Assembly (NCBI GenBank): GCA_034440575.1
Contig: JAOTOL010001623.1
Coordinates: 2,538,001-2,602,000, forward strand
Reading direction: 5' to 3'
Length of the DNA stretch: 64,000 nt
Origin: Imbricaverruca yamaguchii
Taxonomy: Eukaryota > Arthropoda > Thecostraca > Neoverrucidae
Shown: one piece after another, positions 1 through 13,500 of the stretch
How positions within the stretch are numbered: the first letter of the stretch is position 1
How the letters are laid out: each line of letters starts with the position of its first letter
Notes under the pieces: model-generated
Told to the model about the DNA's origin: nothing
The model's database searches: none
What the model saw: the letters and a program-made list of their open reading frames with translations, nothing else
Program-made: the position numbers and the translations under genes

Positions 1-199
1 TCGACCTGGCGGTATCGGCGTGTGACAGCATTCATCGGTACGCCCTTCGGCACCACAACACTCGCCAACACCGGACGGGCCACCATCGAGCCAGCGACTG
101 CATGGCGACAGTGACAGCAGCCTCTGAGCACACCACGCACAGATGGTGGACAGCCGACGTCGGGCGTCGTAGCTCCCGCTTCGTGCGAATCGTCTCGCA
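1..199. other. no recognised feature
   Basis: GC-rich sequence at the left edge. No exon of YLPM1 or other gene could be recognised. Confidence 0.5.
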
Positions 200-716
200 G
201 AGACCACATCACAGAACACTCCCAGTACGGCCGTCACGGTGCCACTCTACAACTGGCCAGATGGCTGGCCGTCGGCCGGCCACAGCGCCACACCGCGGCC
301 GCTCGCCCGTCTGCCGTCAGAGCAAACCACGGAACACTGCAGTCAGTAGGCGCCGTCTCGCAGAGTCACAGAACACTCCCAGTACCGTCACGGTGCCACT
401 CTACAACTGGCCAGATGGCTGGCCCGCGGCAACGTCGGCCGGCCACAGCGCCACACCGCGGCACGCTCGCCACGTCTGCCGTCAGTGAGCAGAACCACAG
501 GAACACTGCAGTCAGTAGGCGCGCCGTCTCGCAGAGACCACATCACAGAACACTCCCAGTACGGCCGTCACGGTGCCACTCTACAACTGGCCAGATGGCT
601 GGCCCGCGGCAACGTCGGCCGGCCACAGCGCCACACCGCGGCACGCTCGCCACGTCTGCCGTCAGTGAGCAGAACCACAGGAACACTGCAGTCAGTAGGC
701 GCGCCGTCTCGCTCTC
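200..716. repeat. minisatellite, about 160-183 bp unit, three copies
   Basis: Three tandem copies start at about 200, 361 and 534 with gcagagaccacatcacagaa or a shortened form. The second and third are almost identical from cactctacaactggcc onward. It lies 3' of the last visible YLPM1 exon. Open frames here are by-products of the repeat. Confidence 0.85.
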
Positions 717-779
717 GGCCAGTCCGGCAGCGAACTCGCCGACGTCGCCAAACACATCGATACACAACGGTTATACCTG

Positions 780-2335
780 ACTGATGCATATCACTCATGG
801 TCGACGTACACCACGGCGTGAATCAACCCTTCACATCAGCCACACCAGTCGTGGCATACCACTTAGCCACGGCCCTCAGCTCCAGGTGCGCGAACACGAC
901 CCGCAACGTGCATAATGTTGTAACAATGTATTTAGCGCGGCTCAGCTCTTTGTGTGAATAGGTTCGAATATGTTTTAATCATGCACTCAGTATTTGCAGC
1001 AGAGCATTTCGGGCTACCTCGCGTATGCTTGCAGGCTTGGTGTATAAGCTGTTGATATTTTGCAGGGTAACTCGCCATAAACCGACCACCAACTGGCGTA
1101 CGGTCCTGACTGCTTCCGGTTCTCGTCGGTGTACTTTTCTTTAATGACGCCGTCAGATACATGCTGGATACGATAATCATTTGACACAACACACTGCGTA
1201 AAATAATGTTGCTGCCGGGAACTTCACCGCCCTCTAGGTTCTTTCTGGTGTTATTCCTAAATAACTTCCGACAAACATATCGAAAAACAACACTGAGAGG
1301 AGTGAGATAGTGGAGCATTGAGTAATCGACCAGGCACTGCAAAGCGACACCCATCGCGAACGTGGCCAGATGTCCCAGCATTTATCTTGGCATCAGAAAG
1401 CAAACGCAACCTCTTCACGGTCAAGGATGCCGGGTTGGAACATGGTTCAACAGTCTGCTAATAAATACAACACTGCGGACTGTCCATCTCCATGTCTCGA
1501 GGCAACCCAAAACATGGACTGATACTGGAAAGAAATAAAATACATGAGGCCTGGTAACATTACCTTTGGCGAACCCAATAGGGTCAATTACATCATATAA
1601 AAATCTTAAATATGAGTACACAACTAAAAACATGCAGTGCTCCACCAATTATACTTACTCTTCAGTGTGATATCGGATCAATAAACTGCTGTTCATACGC
1701 GACGCTACAAGTGTCCAGAACTGGAAGTGCACATTTCGGCAAATGACAGGCTTAAGAGATCGAAACTGAAATGATGAGTTCTTCATCACCGACGTAACCA
1801 ATGCTTCAATGCGTTTCAAACCCAGTTGCTTTCCGGCACGTCATCAGAACAATCAGTCATCAGAACATCAGAACATCAGAACATCAGTCGTACACAAGAA
1901 CACGACCAACCTGTAACAAGCAAGCTCATCATCGAACAGCACCGGCGGTGCCACGGACTTTGAATGTGTTATGATCGTACTATGGTTTACTTGTTTTATA
2001 CGGCGTCAAATATGTAATGTCAAGCTTCACGTGTCAGGGGGTCACGTGCCCCTTTCCATTGGCACGGTCCATGGCGAACAGTGCACAACATCGGAGAATA
2101 CACAGGTTATGCCAACATCAAACGGCATCGATAGCAAACAGCAATTCGTGGCACATTAGGTGCAGACAAACTCATGACGAGTTAAAACACGTATCAAAAC
2201 ATGAGTATCGCACGACAAAACACGACTACCTGAACATAACTACAGCTCAGTCGCAGCAAATCACAACTACAAACCCTTCGTCAATGCATCACACACACCG
2301 CTTCTCAGTGGAAACACCAGCTATTTATGAAAAAC
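780..2335. other. no recognised gene
   Basis: Mixed sequence with short chance ORFs on both strands. There is a small catcagaa microsatellite near 1850-1885. The missing YLPM1 C-terminal motifs were looked for and not seen. Confidence 0.5.
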
Positions 2336-2600
2336 ACTTCACTGACCACTGCATTATGGTCACCACTTCATTTGTCACTGCACTATGATCACCACTTCAC
2401 TGGTCACTGCCCTATGGTCACCACTTCACTGGTCACTGCCCAATGGTAATGACTTCACTTGGCACTGCCATATGGTTACCACTTCACTGATCACTCCCTA
2501 TGGTCACCACTTCACTTGTCACTCCCTTTTGTCACCACTTCACTGGTCACTGCCATATTATCACCACTTCACTAGTTACTGCCCTCTAGGTTATTAAGGC
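2336..2600. repeat. degenerate minisatellite, about 24-30 bp unit
   Basis: About nine copies of a unit close to atggtcaccacttcactggt with variable length. Confidence 0.8.
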
Positions 2601-2660
2601 TATGGTCACTACTTTACTGCTTTATGGTCACTACTCCACCACATCGAACCAAAGAAGAAC

Positions 2661-2828
2661 CTTGGGTTATTTCATGACGCATTAAACCGCCAGGTCATAT
2701 AGCATCACCAACCTCTCACGCCGATTTGCCGCGGGTGGACACGGTAATCCCACCAGTTGCGAGATGCGAACCCACAATCTTGTGATCAGGAGTTCGACAC
2801 CCTGCCGACTGAACTACCGCGGTCCCCA
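2661..2828 (-). mobile_element. tRNA-derived SINE, family A
   Basis: On the minus strand it starts with a tRNA-like head: box A near GGTAGTTCAGTCGGCAG and box B GGGTTCGCATCTC. It ends in the tail ATATGACC...GCGTCATGAAATAACCC. Sister copies lie at 21767-21925, 25751-25918 and 40541-40707. Confidence 0.85.
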
Positions 2829-3004
2829 CCACGTGACCACGCCGAGTCACGTGGTCACGTGGTGACGTGGCCGCGGCTCCAGCAGCCTATACCGCTCGGC
2901 GCTACCGATCAGAACCCACCGCGGCACCCGTCGCTGCCCGATACATTCATTCTCGACGACTGGCCAAGTCTGGTGTCGTACTTTATGGCGGCTTAGGTCG
3001 GCAA

Positions 3005-3120
3005 CGTAAAGTTAAGCAACACTAAGTGATTCGATCAGGCGTCGATAGCCTACGCGTAGAACAAAGCGACTGGTTGCCGACTGGATCATTTGGCAACTAG
3101 TGTCCGAATTCGCCACACGA
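3005..3120. repeat. possible 5S-rRNA-like repeat fragment
   Basis: The stretch agttaagcaacactaagtg and gatcaggcg resembles the internal promoter area of 5S rRNA. A loosely similar stretch is at 50785-50900. It may be the remnant of a 5S-derived SINE. The similarity is weak. Confidence 0.3.
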
Positions 3121-3199
3121 ACGGGAGACGGAAACGCTCTTCAATCGGAGATAGCTTACAGAAAATGCAGGAAGTGGTCAGCTGCAACCAACTCCCAGT

Positions 3200-3253
3200 T
3201 AGTTAGTTATTAAGGCTTTGGGGCGCATCGACTACATTGGTGATGCAGCACCC
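3200..3253 (-). mobile_element. 54-bp tail-only retroposon with 13-bp TSD
   Basis: The 54-bp unit (tagttagttattaaggcttt and onward to gcagcaccc) is flanked by perfect copies of accaactcccagt at 3187-3199 and 3254-3266. On the minus strand it equals the 3' tail of the local SINEs with nothing in front. Confidence 0.85.
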
Positions 3254-3476
3254 ACCAACTCCCAGTGATGTGATTGATGTGGAGCGTATGCGGCGCAACG
3301 CTCAGCCATATGTCACATCACGCTGCTGCCACCAACAGTTGCTGAGATGAACTAAGGATACCGCAATAGTGGGTCGGTTCGAAGTGAGTCGGTGATTGGG
3401 ACGGCACCTGCCTACAGCACAGCTGGTGCACTAAGTATGCGTACTGGAGTACCGAGGGGGGGGGTGAGTTACTCAC

Positions 3477-3551
3477 AGCCGGCTGCGGCTCCTTATCCAG
3501 CTTCTTCTCAGCGCCTTCAGCAGATTCTGCTGGCGTGTCCTCCATCTCCAC
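3477..3551 (-). CDS. YLPM1: YLPM1 exon 15 (last exon visible)
   Basis: It encodes 25 residues, VEMEDTPAESAEGAEKKLDK, then EPQPA, just after the kinase-like domain. The VEMED start matches the VEMEDFD segment of vertebrate YLPM1. Acceptor is atctgccgcag|GTGGAG and donor is GCT|GTGAGT, phase 0. A C-terminal part with a KSKWEM-type motif and an RVRWADLEE-type motif should follow. I could not find it between positions 1 and 3476, so it probably lies off the left edge. Confidence 0.92.
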
Positions 3552-6500
3552 CTGCGGCAGATACGCCAGCGCTCAGTCGTCTCGTGCCTCGTCCCCATAT
3601 GGGTTAGCCTGCCACCTGCATCCGCTGTGGCCAGTCACATAGGCCGTCTCGTCCCGACACGGGTCCCACAGGCCACCTGTGTCCGCTGTGGCCAGTCACA
3701 TAGACTGTCCCGTCACAACACGGGTCCCACAGGCCACCTGTGTCCGCTGTGGCCGGTCACACACAGACTGTCTCGTCCCAACACGGGTCCCACAGGCCAC
3801 CTGTGTCCGCTGTGGCCAGTCACACATAGACTGTCCCGTCCCAACACGGGTCCCACAGGCCACCTGTGTCCGCTGTGGCCGGTCACACACAGACTGTCCC
3901 GTCCCAACACGGGTCCCACAGGCCACCTGTGTCCGCTGTGGCCAGTCACACACATACTGTCCCGTCCCAACACGGGTCCCACAGGCCACCTGTGTCCGCT
4001 GTGGCCAGTCACACATAGACTGTCCCGTCACAACACGGGTCCCACAGGCCACCTTGTCCGCTGCCATCACACACACTGTCCCCCCAACATGTCCACGGCC
4101 ACCTGTGTCCGCTTGGCCGCACATAACTTCCCGTCCAACACGGGTCCCACAGGCCACCTGTGTCCGCTGTGGCCGTCACAGACTGTCCCGTCCAACACGG
4201 GTCCACAGGCCACCTGTGTCCGCTTGGCCAGTACACACAACTGTCCCGTCCCAACACTCACAGGCCACTTGTCCGTGTGACCAGTCACATAGACTGTCCC
4301 GTCAACACGGGTCCCACAGGCCACCTGTGTCCGCTGTGGCCGGTCCACACAGACTGTCCCGTCCCAACACGGGTCCCACAGGCCACCTGTGTCCGCTGTG
4401 GCCAGTCACACACAACTGTCTCGTCCCAACACGGGTCCCACAGGCCACCTGTGTCCGCTGTGGCCGGTATGACTGTCCCGTCCCGACACGGGTCCCACAG
4501 GCCCTTCCTTCCGGTCCAACGTTAACGCCCTTTCTGTGCCGGCCAACAACTACTTCTTCACTTTAAATAATTGTCACACAAACTTGTCTAAACTCCACCA
4601 CCTTTCTTGTCCCTCCCAACACGGGTCCCACAGGCCACCTGTGTCCGCTGTGGCCGGTCACACACATACTGTCCCGTCCCAACACGGGTCCCACAGGCCA
4701 CCTGTGTCCGCTGTGGCCGGTCACACACAGACTGTCCCGTCCCAACACGGGTCCCACAGGCCACCTGTGTCCGCTGTGGCCGGTCACACACACTGTCCCG
4801 TCCCAACACGGGTCCCACAGGCCACCTGTGTCCGCTGTGGCCAGTCACACACATACTGTCTCGTCCCAACACGGGTCACACAGGCCACCTGTGTCCGCTG
4901 TGGCCGGTCACATCGACTGTCCCGTCCCAACACGGGTCCCACAGGCCACCTGTGTCCGCTATGGCCGGTCACACACACCGTCCCGTCCAACACTGGTCAA
5001 GTCACAAGTCACAGACCAGGGCATTCGGCAGTCACCCCCTCCCCTTCCGGGTTAGTCACAAACCCGGCTACTCAGCACAGCCTCCCTCCCGGGTCAGACA
5101 CAGACCCGGGCATTGGGCACAGTCATCCCTCCCCGCCCGGGTCAGTCACAGATCATGGTATTCGGCAGTCATCCCTCTCTTCCCGGGTACAAACACCCCA
5201 CATACCTGGGTATTGGGTAGTCACCTGTCCCCACCGATGGTCGCTGGGGACGCCAATGTCAACTCACCGATAAACCAACGTCACGCCTGGGATAGGTGCT
5301 GTTTTATCCTCTCCACAGCTTGGCCCAGCGACTGGAGCGACTCGCCCCGCCACAGACGACACACCTCTGACGCAGCCATTAGTGATCGGCTGGCTCAAAC
5401 GATGCGAGTCATGAGCTTCCCGTATTAGTTGTTCCAACGTCTCACACGAGACTGGCGCAGTTCACACGGGTGCACACAGCCTATCCACGGACTGGACCTG
5501 GAGCGTGTAACCTTCCGGTTCACAGTCCAACACTTACCATATACCAGTAGGGCTTCATCACGGCAATTATGTGATCACCATCACCACACCCAACACAACA
5601 CCAAACAGTCTTTCTCAGCCACGGATGTACGCATATTGTTGATAACATAGTGGGTCACGCATGCGCACTGGGTTTCGAGTTCCGGTGTCAGCCTTCCCCA
5701 ATGCATTCATCATCGTTTGTTTCACACTCCATTCAGCTCTCTATTCCGCATTGCACGATACCCCTAAACCCGCCAACACCGGCACATTGAAGTTCAAGAG
5801 CCTGACGAGGCCCGGTGTCATCTCCGCCCATGCACTGATCCATGAACAGCTCCCAGGAACAGCACGACCCAACAGCCGACATCAGTACACGTTGGCAGAC
5901 TGGCCAAATTTACCAGCACGCACACAGCATGGCTCAACAGCCGACATCACAACACGTTGGCAGGCTGGCCAAATTCACCCACACACAGCATGACCCCCAT
6001 GCACCAGCCCGTCACCGACTGCAAGATCACCAACGTCACCACACCTCCCGTTGCCGTCGTCCAACCTGCGAACACAGACCAGCCCGCCGTGCGGTGCTGT
6101 TGGCGGTGGCTTAGTGTCTGGTGACGTGCCAGCCACGTGGCCATCCTATGCCCACGTGGGACCGGCGACAGCGCCCTGCGGGTCGGGTCAGCCCACCCAC
6201 CTCCTGGATACTGTCGTCCTGCAGGATGGGTCGCACGTCCACGCGGATGTAGTGGGCCGGCGTCGGCTGCCAGCGCGACACCATTTCACGCATGTCGGCC
6301 AGCGAGCGGCTGTGGATGTTGCGCTTGTGGCACACGGCCACGTCCCCGTCCATCTGGGCCACGTACACCTGCCGACGGGGACGTCACGTCACCCCAGGAC
6401 ACGTCACGTACACCTGCTGACGGGGACGTCACGTCACCCCAGGACACGTCACGTACACCTGCCGACGGGGACATCACGTCACCATAGGACACGTCACGTA

Positions 6501-9500
6501 CACCTGCCGACGGGGACGTCACGTCACCCCAGGACACGCCACGTACACCTGCCGACGGGGACGTCACGTCACCCCAGGACACCTCACGTACACCTGCCGA
6601 CGAGGACGTCACGTCACCCCAGGACACGCCACGTACACCTTCCGACATGACGTCGCGTCACTTCAGGACACGTCAGGTACACCAGCCGACGGGAGCGTCA
6701 CGTCACCCCGGGACACGTCACGTACACCTGCCGACGGGGACATCACATTACCACGGGACACGTCACGTTCACCAGCCGACGGGGGCGTCACGTCATGTAC
6801 AACTGCCGACGAGACGTCACGTACTCCTCAAGGCACACCACACACATCTGAAGACACGCAATACACACCCACAAGACACGTCACATACACCTCAAAGCAC
6901 GTCACATACACCTCAAGACACGTGCACACCTCAGGGCACGACACGTGCACACCTGCGGGCACGTCACGAGCACCTCAGGGCACGTCACGTGCACCTGTCG
7001 ATGGAGGCGTCATGTACACCTCAAGACACAAAACGTAAACCACAGAACACGCGGTGTACACCTTATGACACATCACGCACACCTCAGGACGCGCAACAGA
7101 CACCTCAAGACACGCCACGTGCACCTTAGGCCACGCCGCGTACATCTGCCAGCGGGGCATCGTCACTTGCGGATCAAAGCATGTCAAGTACTTCTCAAGA
7201 CACATCACATACACCTCAGGACACACCACATTCATCCCCGACCACGCCACCGACACCTGGTGAGGGAGAAATGCCAGATACACCTGATGGAAGGTCAGTG
7301 CCACATTAAGGCATGGTGCGTGCACCTTAGAACGCGCCATGCATTTCCAAGAACACACTAAGCACGCTCCAGGGCACTTTGCATACACCTCGATATATGC
7401 CCCCAGAAGCGTCGAGCTAGGCGCGTGACGACATCGACTCAGGCGGGCACCTTGAAGCCGCGGTTGCGCGCATAGCTGCACATTGATTCATAGTGATCGT
7501 TGCGCGAGTTGATGCAGTCGAGGATGATGAAGTGGAAGAAGCCGTCGTCGATGGTCTTGCGAAACACCTTCTGCAGTGAGGCGCGGTACGCCTCCTCCAG
7601 CTGCGCGTCGTACTCGTACTCCATCACCTGCGGCAGAGCCACGAGGAAGAGTTACTGCCAGACCGGCTGACAGTCGGGGCTGGCAGTTTTAACTGCCAAA
7701 TATCATTTTACCGTGCTTTTTTTACTATGGGTAAAAGCCTAGATGTCAAAAACCTTTTTAGCGGTTGTTACCAGCACGACGGTATTGCAAATAATTCCTT
7801 AATCTTTTTTCCGACATATAAGACATTCTGTCTGTATATCTAGGACTGTCACATATCATACAAGGTGTATAATACATAGAAATGGAAAATCTGGGCTGCA
7901 AATGTCCCAAGAGGTGTAAACATGGCACCAATTTTATCCTCACTTTGCCCTCTTCCTTAACAGATAAAATGGGTTGCCATTACAAAACTGGTTTTCCCCA
8001 CCGAAATCCCAACCCCCGCTAACAATACCGCAATGTATCAATGCTTAATACAATGATAAATGAAGCAACGAGGCTTAAGAGCCACAGGGGCACATTTTTT
8101 TCTTTAAAAAAATGAATCCGAGTTGTTGCTGGGGTGGCATGAGGAACCAGGGTACTATTGCTAAGCGGAGCTTGTTGCGTGAAACCTGGCCCCACCACCC
8201 GATCGATGAACTCAGTTCAACGGCAGAATTTAGACCGAAAGTTTAACGTGCCGCCAATGCACCGACACGGCCGCCCGGTAGCTCGCCCCCGAACTTATCG
8301 GGCCAGCTGCCAAATGACACTCCCGGCCGGGGGCTAAATGCGAGCGCGCGAAGCGACTCGAACCCAGTGTTGCAAGTACAGAGGAGACCAGTGCAGGCCG
8401 GCTCTCTAACCAACTGAGCTACCGGAGCGGCTGAGCTAAGGTGTCCTGCAGAGACACCTTAGAGAAGTTTCTGCAGGAAAGACACTAGAAGATGGGAAAA
8501 GGGATCATGCTACAGCCCAATCATTACCATATCCCAGTTCCAAAAGGAACCACCCATCCGAACTCATCGAACACCATTCACTTTATAATGCGTAGTATGA
8601 TCCTCCAAACACATGACCCATCAACAGTTTTCAAACCTCTACACCCATTTCTGCTTAAACGGGGCTGCCCATTGCACCATGCCACCATCAATCTCACTCG
8701 AAACACCATCATTTTGCTTCTACCGCATAAACTATAACTAAAAACAAGATTCATCAACTTAAAAGTTGTCCGAAAGACTGCCCACTGGATCAGCAACAGC
8801 ACATTCAATTTATCAGCCACCCTTTGACTGAAAACCTGTTGGTGATTTCTTCACCGTACACTAGCTATATAACATTCCGCGTCATCGCCCTCCACACAGC
8901 AATCGCCACACAGCACTATGCATGCTCGTCAAATTTCCCTAACCCCCACCTACCCATCTCTTGTTATTGCACACAGATATGAAATTATATTTCACTGTGG
9001 CCGAATTAAGTTCGAATGTTCAAATTTCTCTTTAAACTTTTCTACTCTTTCGTTTTTTTTCGAGCCATGGCCATCTCAATATTCCTCATTTTAATTACTC
9101 GATTTTTCAGTGATTGCGTACGAAAGTCCTTCTCCTGCCGCGCTGACAAACAATAAACCCTTTTGCTAATAATCTGACACACAGCATGACACCCAGTCCA
9201 TTGATAAGTCTAGCAAATTTATGCTGCACTGTTTCTAGCATGCATATGTGTCCAAGTAAGGGATCCATGCCTGCACACATTATTCCAAGTTGGGTCGCAC
9301 ATGGGCTAAGCACAGCTCGTTCTTAACTTCCCTGCTCTTATACTTGACACTACTATTAATGACTCCAGATATCCTAATTGCCCTGGTTCTAGCTGAAATG
9401 AATGTCAGTGGCGCATCAGATGCCAATAAAAATACAAACATATGTTGTTCACAAGGAGATGGATAAAACAGCAATGCTCCCAGCTTCCATTCTGCTGCAG

Positions 9501-10318
9501 TATAATTTTAATCTTGAACTGTAATCTTGAACTAATTTTAATCTTTTAATCTTGAACTGACGGCACCACTGCACAGTTCCGTTACATTCCTAATAAATGC
9601 AGCTTCAATTAGTTTTCAAGTAAAACACTACAGCCTTCCATCATGTAATGCTCGTCACTGATATTCAAACGCTGGATTACCATACGTCGTGGCCAATCCT
9701 AAACAGCAGCCATTGTGTTGGGCGGCGCATGTCTGTACTCCTAAACTTCTGGAAACGCATTTCCGCATACCTTGAATCTTACACACACATACACGGCATG
9801 AGCCGCACACCATGCTCCGTACCTTTTTAGTGACGGTTTTGCCTGTGACCGGGTCTACCACCGACTTCTCCTTCTCCGTACAGAAGTAGTCGTCCAGAGA
9901 GAGGATGCGGGGAGCGCTGCCCTTGCTGGCTACCTCCTGGTCCTTGATCAGCTTGGCCGTGTAAGTTTTGCCTGGGGGCGGAACCACGGCGTTAAATGCC
10001 GCAGCGTAACGGAGCGGACCGAAGGCCGTACCCCGTGTTCTGTCAGCCCGGCTACGTTCAGCACGGTGCGCTGGGGGAGTAAAGTGGTCGTTCTCTGGAG
10101 GTTCTTCTGCAACATGTTAATGAGACATGGCTTGCTGACCCTGTGGCGCATGGGGGTGAAGATGCCATCTGGCCACTGGTCTCTGATGTCAGAATATGCC
10201 AAAGGACATGAACATTTTAACTTTATGTTACCATGGACTTACAGATCAAAATACATCAAAGCGCGAATCGTTAGCACTCGAAGGTGCTAAGGAATGCTAA
10301 TATGTATATATGTGTGTG

Positions 10319-10399
<81 letters not shown>

Positions 10400-10535
10400 G
10401 ATCAGAAATCAATTGCAAAATATCGCAACTTGCAACATGTTGGTGTTTTAGCAAGTTCGGTAGTAGTATCCCTTTCTACATTCCAAGGGAATCGAAACTA
10501 CTCTCCCATGTACTGGGAGGAATGCTAACGTGTAC

Positions 10536-10595
<60 letters not shown>

Positions 10596-13500
10596 CAGGT
10601 ATTAATTGCAAAATATCGCAACTTGCAACGTGTTGGTGTTTTTTTCATGTCCGCAGTAGTCTTAGTTTCTACATCCCACGGGAGCCGAAACTACTCTCCC
10701 ACGTACTGGGAAGGTGAGAAAATGTCGAGCATAGGAGCTTCGTTAGGAACGTTAGCAAATGATACATTGTAATCACATCCCCCACCCTGTAAAAAAAACG
10801 AAAATCGAAAGTGCATGGAAAAGAGATCCTTGTGATCCGTCGTAAGTCGATCCACACGAGCTCGCGAAGGCATTCCCACAAAGGCACTGTTCAGTGTCGG
10901 CTGGGCCTGTCGGGCAGAGCGGTGGTGACGGGCCTCGAGGCAGGTCCACTCACCTGAGCCCGGCGGACCGCGCAGAACGATCACCAGGTTTGCCGGCCGC
11001 GTCAGACGGCCCGGCGGCTGCAGCAGGTCGGTGATGTTCACCGTGGGGAACTCGGGCTCCGGCTCCGCGGGCGGGGGCGGCGGCGGCGGCGCTCCGGACA
11101 GCGCCGGCGGCGCCGGAACTGGCAGCGGCTCCGGTCCGCCGCCCGGCCTGCGGTGTCACGGGACACGGTCAGGGTCACGGCACGGTCAGGTCACCAGGAC
11201 TGGCGGCGGCTCCGGCCCGCAGCCCGGTCTGCGGTGTCGCGGGACACGGTCAGGGTCACGGGACACGGTCAGGGTCACGGGACACGGTCAGGTCACCAGG
11301 ACTGGCGGTGGCTCCGGCCCGCAGCCCGGTCTGCGGTGTCGCGGGACACGGTCAGGGTCACGGCACGGTCAGGTCAGGTCACCAGGACTGGCAGCGGCTC
11401 CGGCCCGCAGCCCGGCATGCAGTGCCGCGGCACGGTGCGTGGTCAGTGTCCAAATATGCTTGAGGCCTACCATAATGAAAATGATGAACAAGAAAACGTG
11501 GATAATCACGGAAGCACACATCGCATAGCATAGTATAGTATATATCACAGCATGTTTAACCATACTGCAACACGCAAAACGCAATGATTCAGCGGAACAG
11601 CTTAAAAAAGCACAATCAGCTCCCAAAATACGCCCGACTTCGCACCCATTGCACTTGGCTATTTTAATAAGACATTACTTCGCATTTCTTTAACTGTTTC
11701 ATCCCAATCGAATTCCTCGTACAATAACCCATCATCGATAGCAAAATGTGTGGACATGACGGGCTAAAACAACCTGAACGCCTATCACCACACCTGCCAC
11801 GGTTGTACGGGGCGAACCTCTGATCACACGTCGCCTCACCTGCCACGTCGGACGTACGGGTCGAGCCCAGGCCTGGGACGATCTGCAAACCGGTCTGCCG
11901 CGCGGTCGGCGAACCTGTCGGCGGGTCGGCGCCGTTCGTCCAGGTCGGCCGGCGGCCGCGGCCGACCGTCTCGTGCGTCACGTGGCGGCGACCAGCGGCT
12001 GCGCCGCGGCGGCGACTCGCGCCGCGACGGCGAGCCGTAGCGGCCGCGACGCGGCGGGCTTCGCTCGCGCCGCGGCGAGCGCGACCGCGAGCGCGCCCGA
12101 CGCCGCGGCGGCGAGCGGCGGCGCGGCGAACGCGAGCGCGAGCGCCGCATCAGCGGCGAGCGCGAGCGGCCGGGCGGCGAGCGCGAGCGGCGCGCACCGA
12201 ACCGATTGTCGGCGTAGCCGTCCGGGTGGCTGGGGCCGAGGCCGTAGCCGTCCGGGTCTGTGGACGGTGCGCGTCGTCAGTGGAAGTGGCGCCTCAGCGC
12301 GTGGCCCGGGGAGCCGCCGCTCCTCAGCCTAGTGTGCCCAGCCACAGCAAGATGGCACCGGCGGACGAGTGGAGGGCGAAAGCAGCCGAGGCGAATACAT
12401 AGCCAGTGGATGACTGGACGATCGATCTTCAGGGACGGCCGGGGTTGAAACGGGATGTTGTCTTTGTGAGACGGCTCAGTATGTGATACGACACCACAGG
12501 GCAGGTGGAGTCAGAGGCAGAATGTGAAATTTCTATGGATTTCATACCGAAACAAACATTCTGAACCGGAATCCCTTTGTTTTGCCACTAAAGCAGCAAT
12601 TTAACATTCACAATTGCCATGAAGTGGTGTAAACCAGCCATGCTTACCTATTACGCTCACTCGAACACTTTAGTGTGGGGGCATACACACCTAACAAAGT
12701 TTCCTGTTGCTATTGCTAGGTATATTCTTGCAGTTCAGATATCAAATATCAAGATCATTAAAAACTCGACGTGATGTGACAACAGGGGAGAATCAGACCA
12801 CTGAATAGTGAGTGCAGAAACATAGCCGTCACTGAGGGATGCTTGTGAAGGTTGTACCCTGCATTTGCGACCAGGTATTGGGCAGGAAATCACAACTAAA
12901 GCACAATCCACGAAACAAGCTTTCGCTCCATCCCTTCCGGTACGCAAATGGAGCGCAACCACCGCCTAAAGATTGACCGGGAACATCACAATACAGGGGC
13001 GGTGACGGCCAAGTGGCTAAGGTGTTGAGCTCTGGACACGAAGGCTCTGGGTTCAATGCTCGCTCCACTTGGGCATTTCCAATCCCGTGGCCCACCGGCG
13101 AAACAGTGTGGGGCGCGCCACTATCCGTGAGCATAAAGTGCGTCGTGAACCACCCAATACAAAATCACTATACACATAACGCAACACACGTACACACCAA
13201 CACAGCACAAACAACGGCAAATGGCGGCTAATTGTCACCAATCATCATTGGCAACTTTACACCAGTCGTCGAGCGGCCGCTCGTGGCGTCACACGCGCGC
13301 CCATCACACCTCTGCCGTAGGACATCCTGGAGCCTGGCGGCGGCGGCGGGGCCGAAGGGGGCGGCTGCTGACCACGCAGCAGGCGGTCAGACGGCGCCGA
13401 GTCGCGCGGCGGCCGCTTGAACGCCTCGTACACGCTCTCGATGGCGTCCTTGAGCGAGGGCGGCGCGTTCACGCCGCCAGACGGCGCTGCCGACGGGGCG

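Noticed and set aside
3005..3120. 5S rRNA gene
   Set aside because: Only part of the internal region resembles 5S rRNA; the full 120-base structure is absent.
1..3300. YLPM1 terminal exons
   Set aside because: No KSKWEM-like or RVRWADLEE-like motif could be found on the minus strand, so no exon is claimed here.
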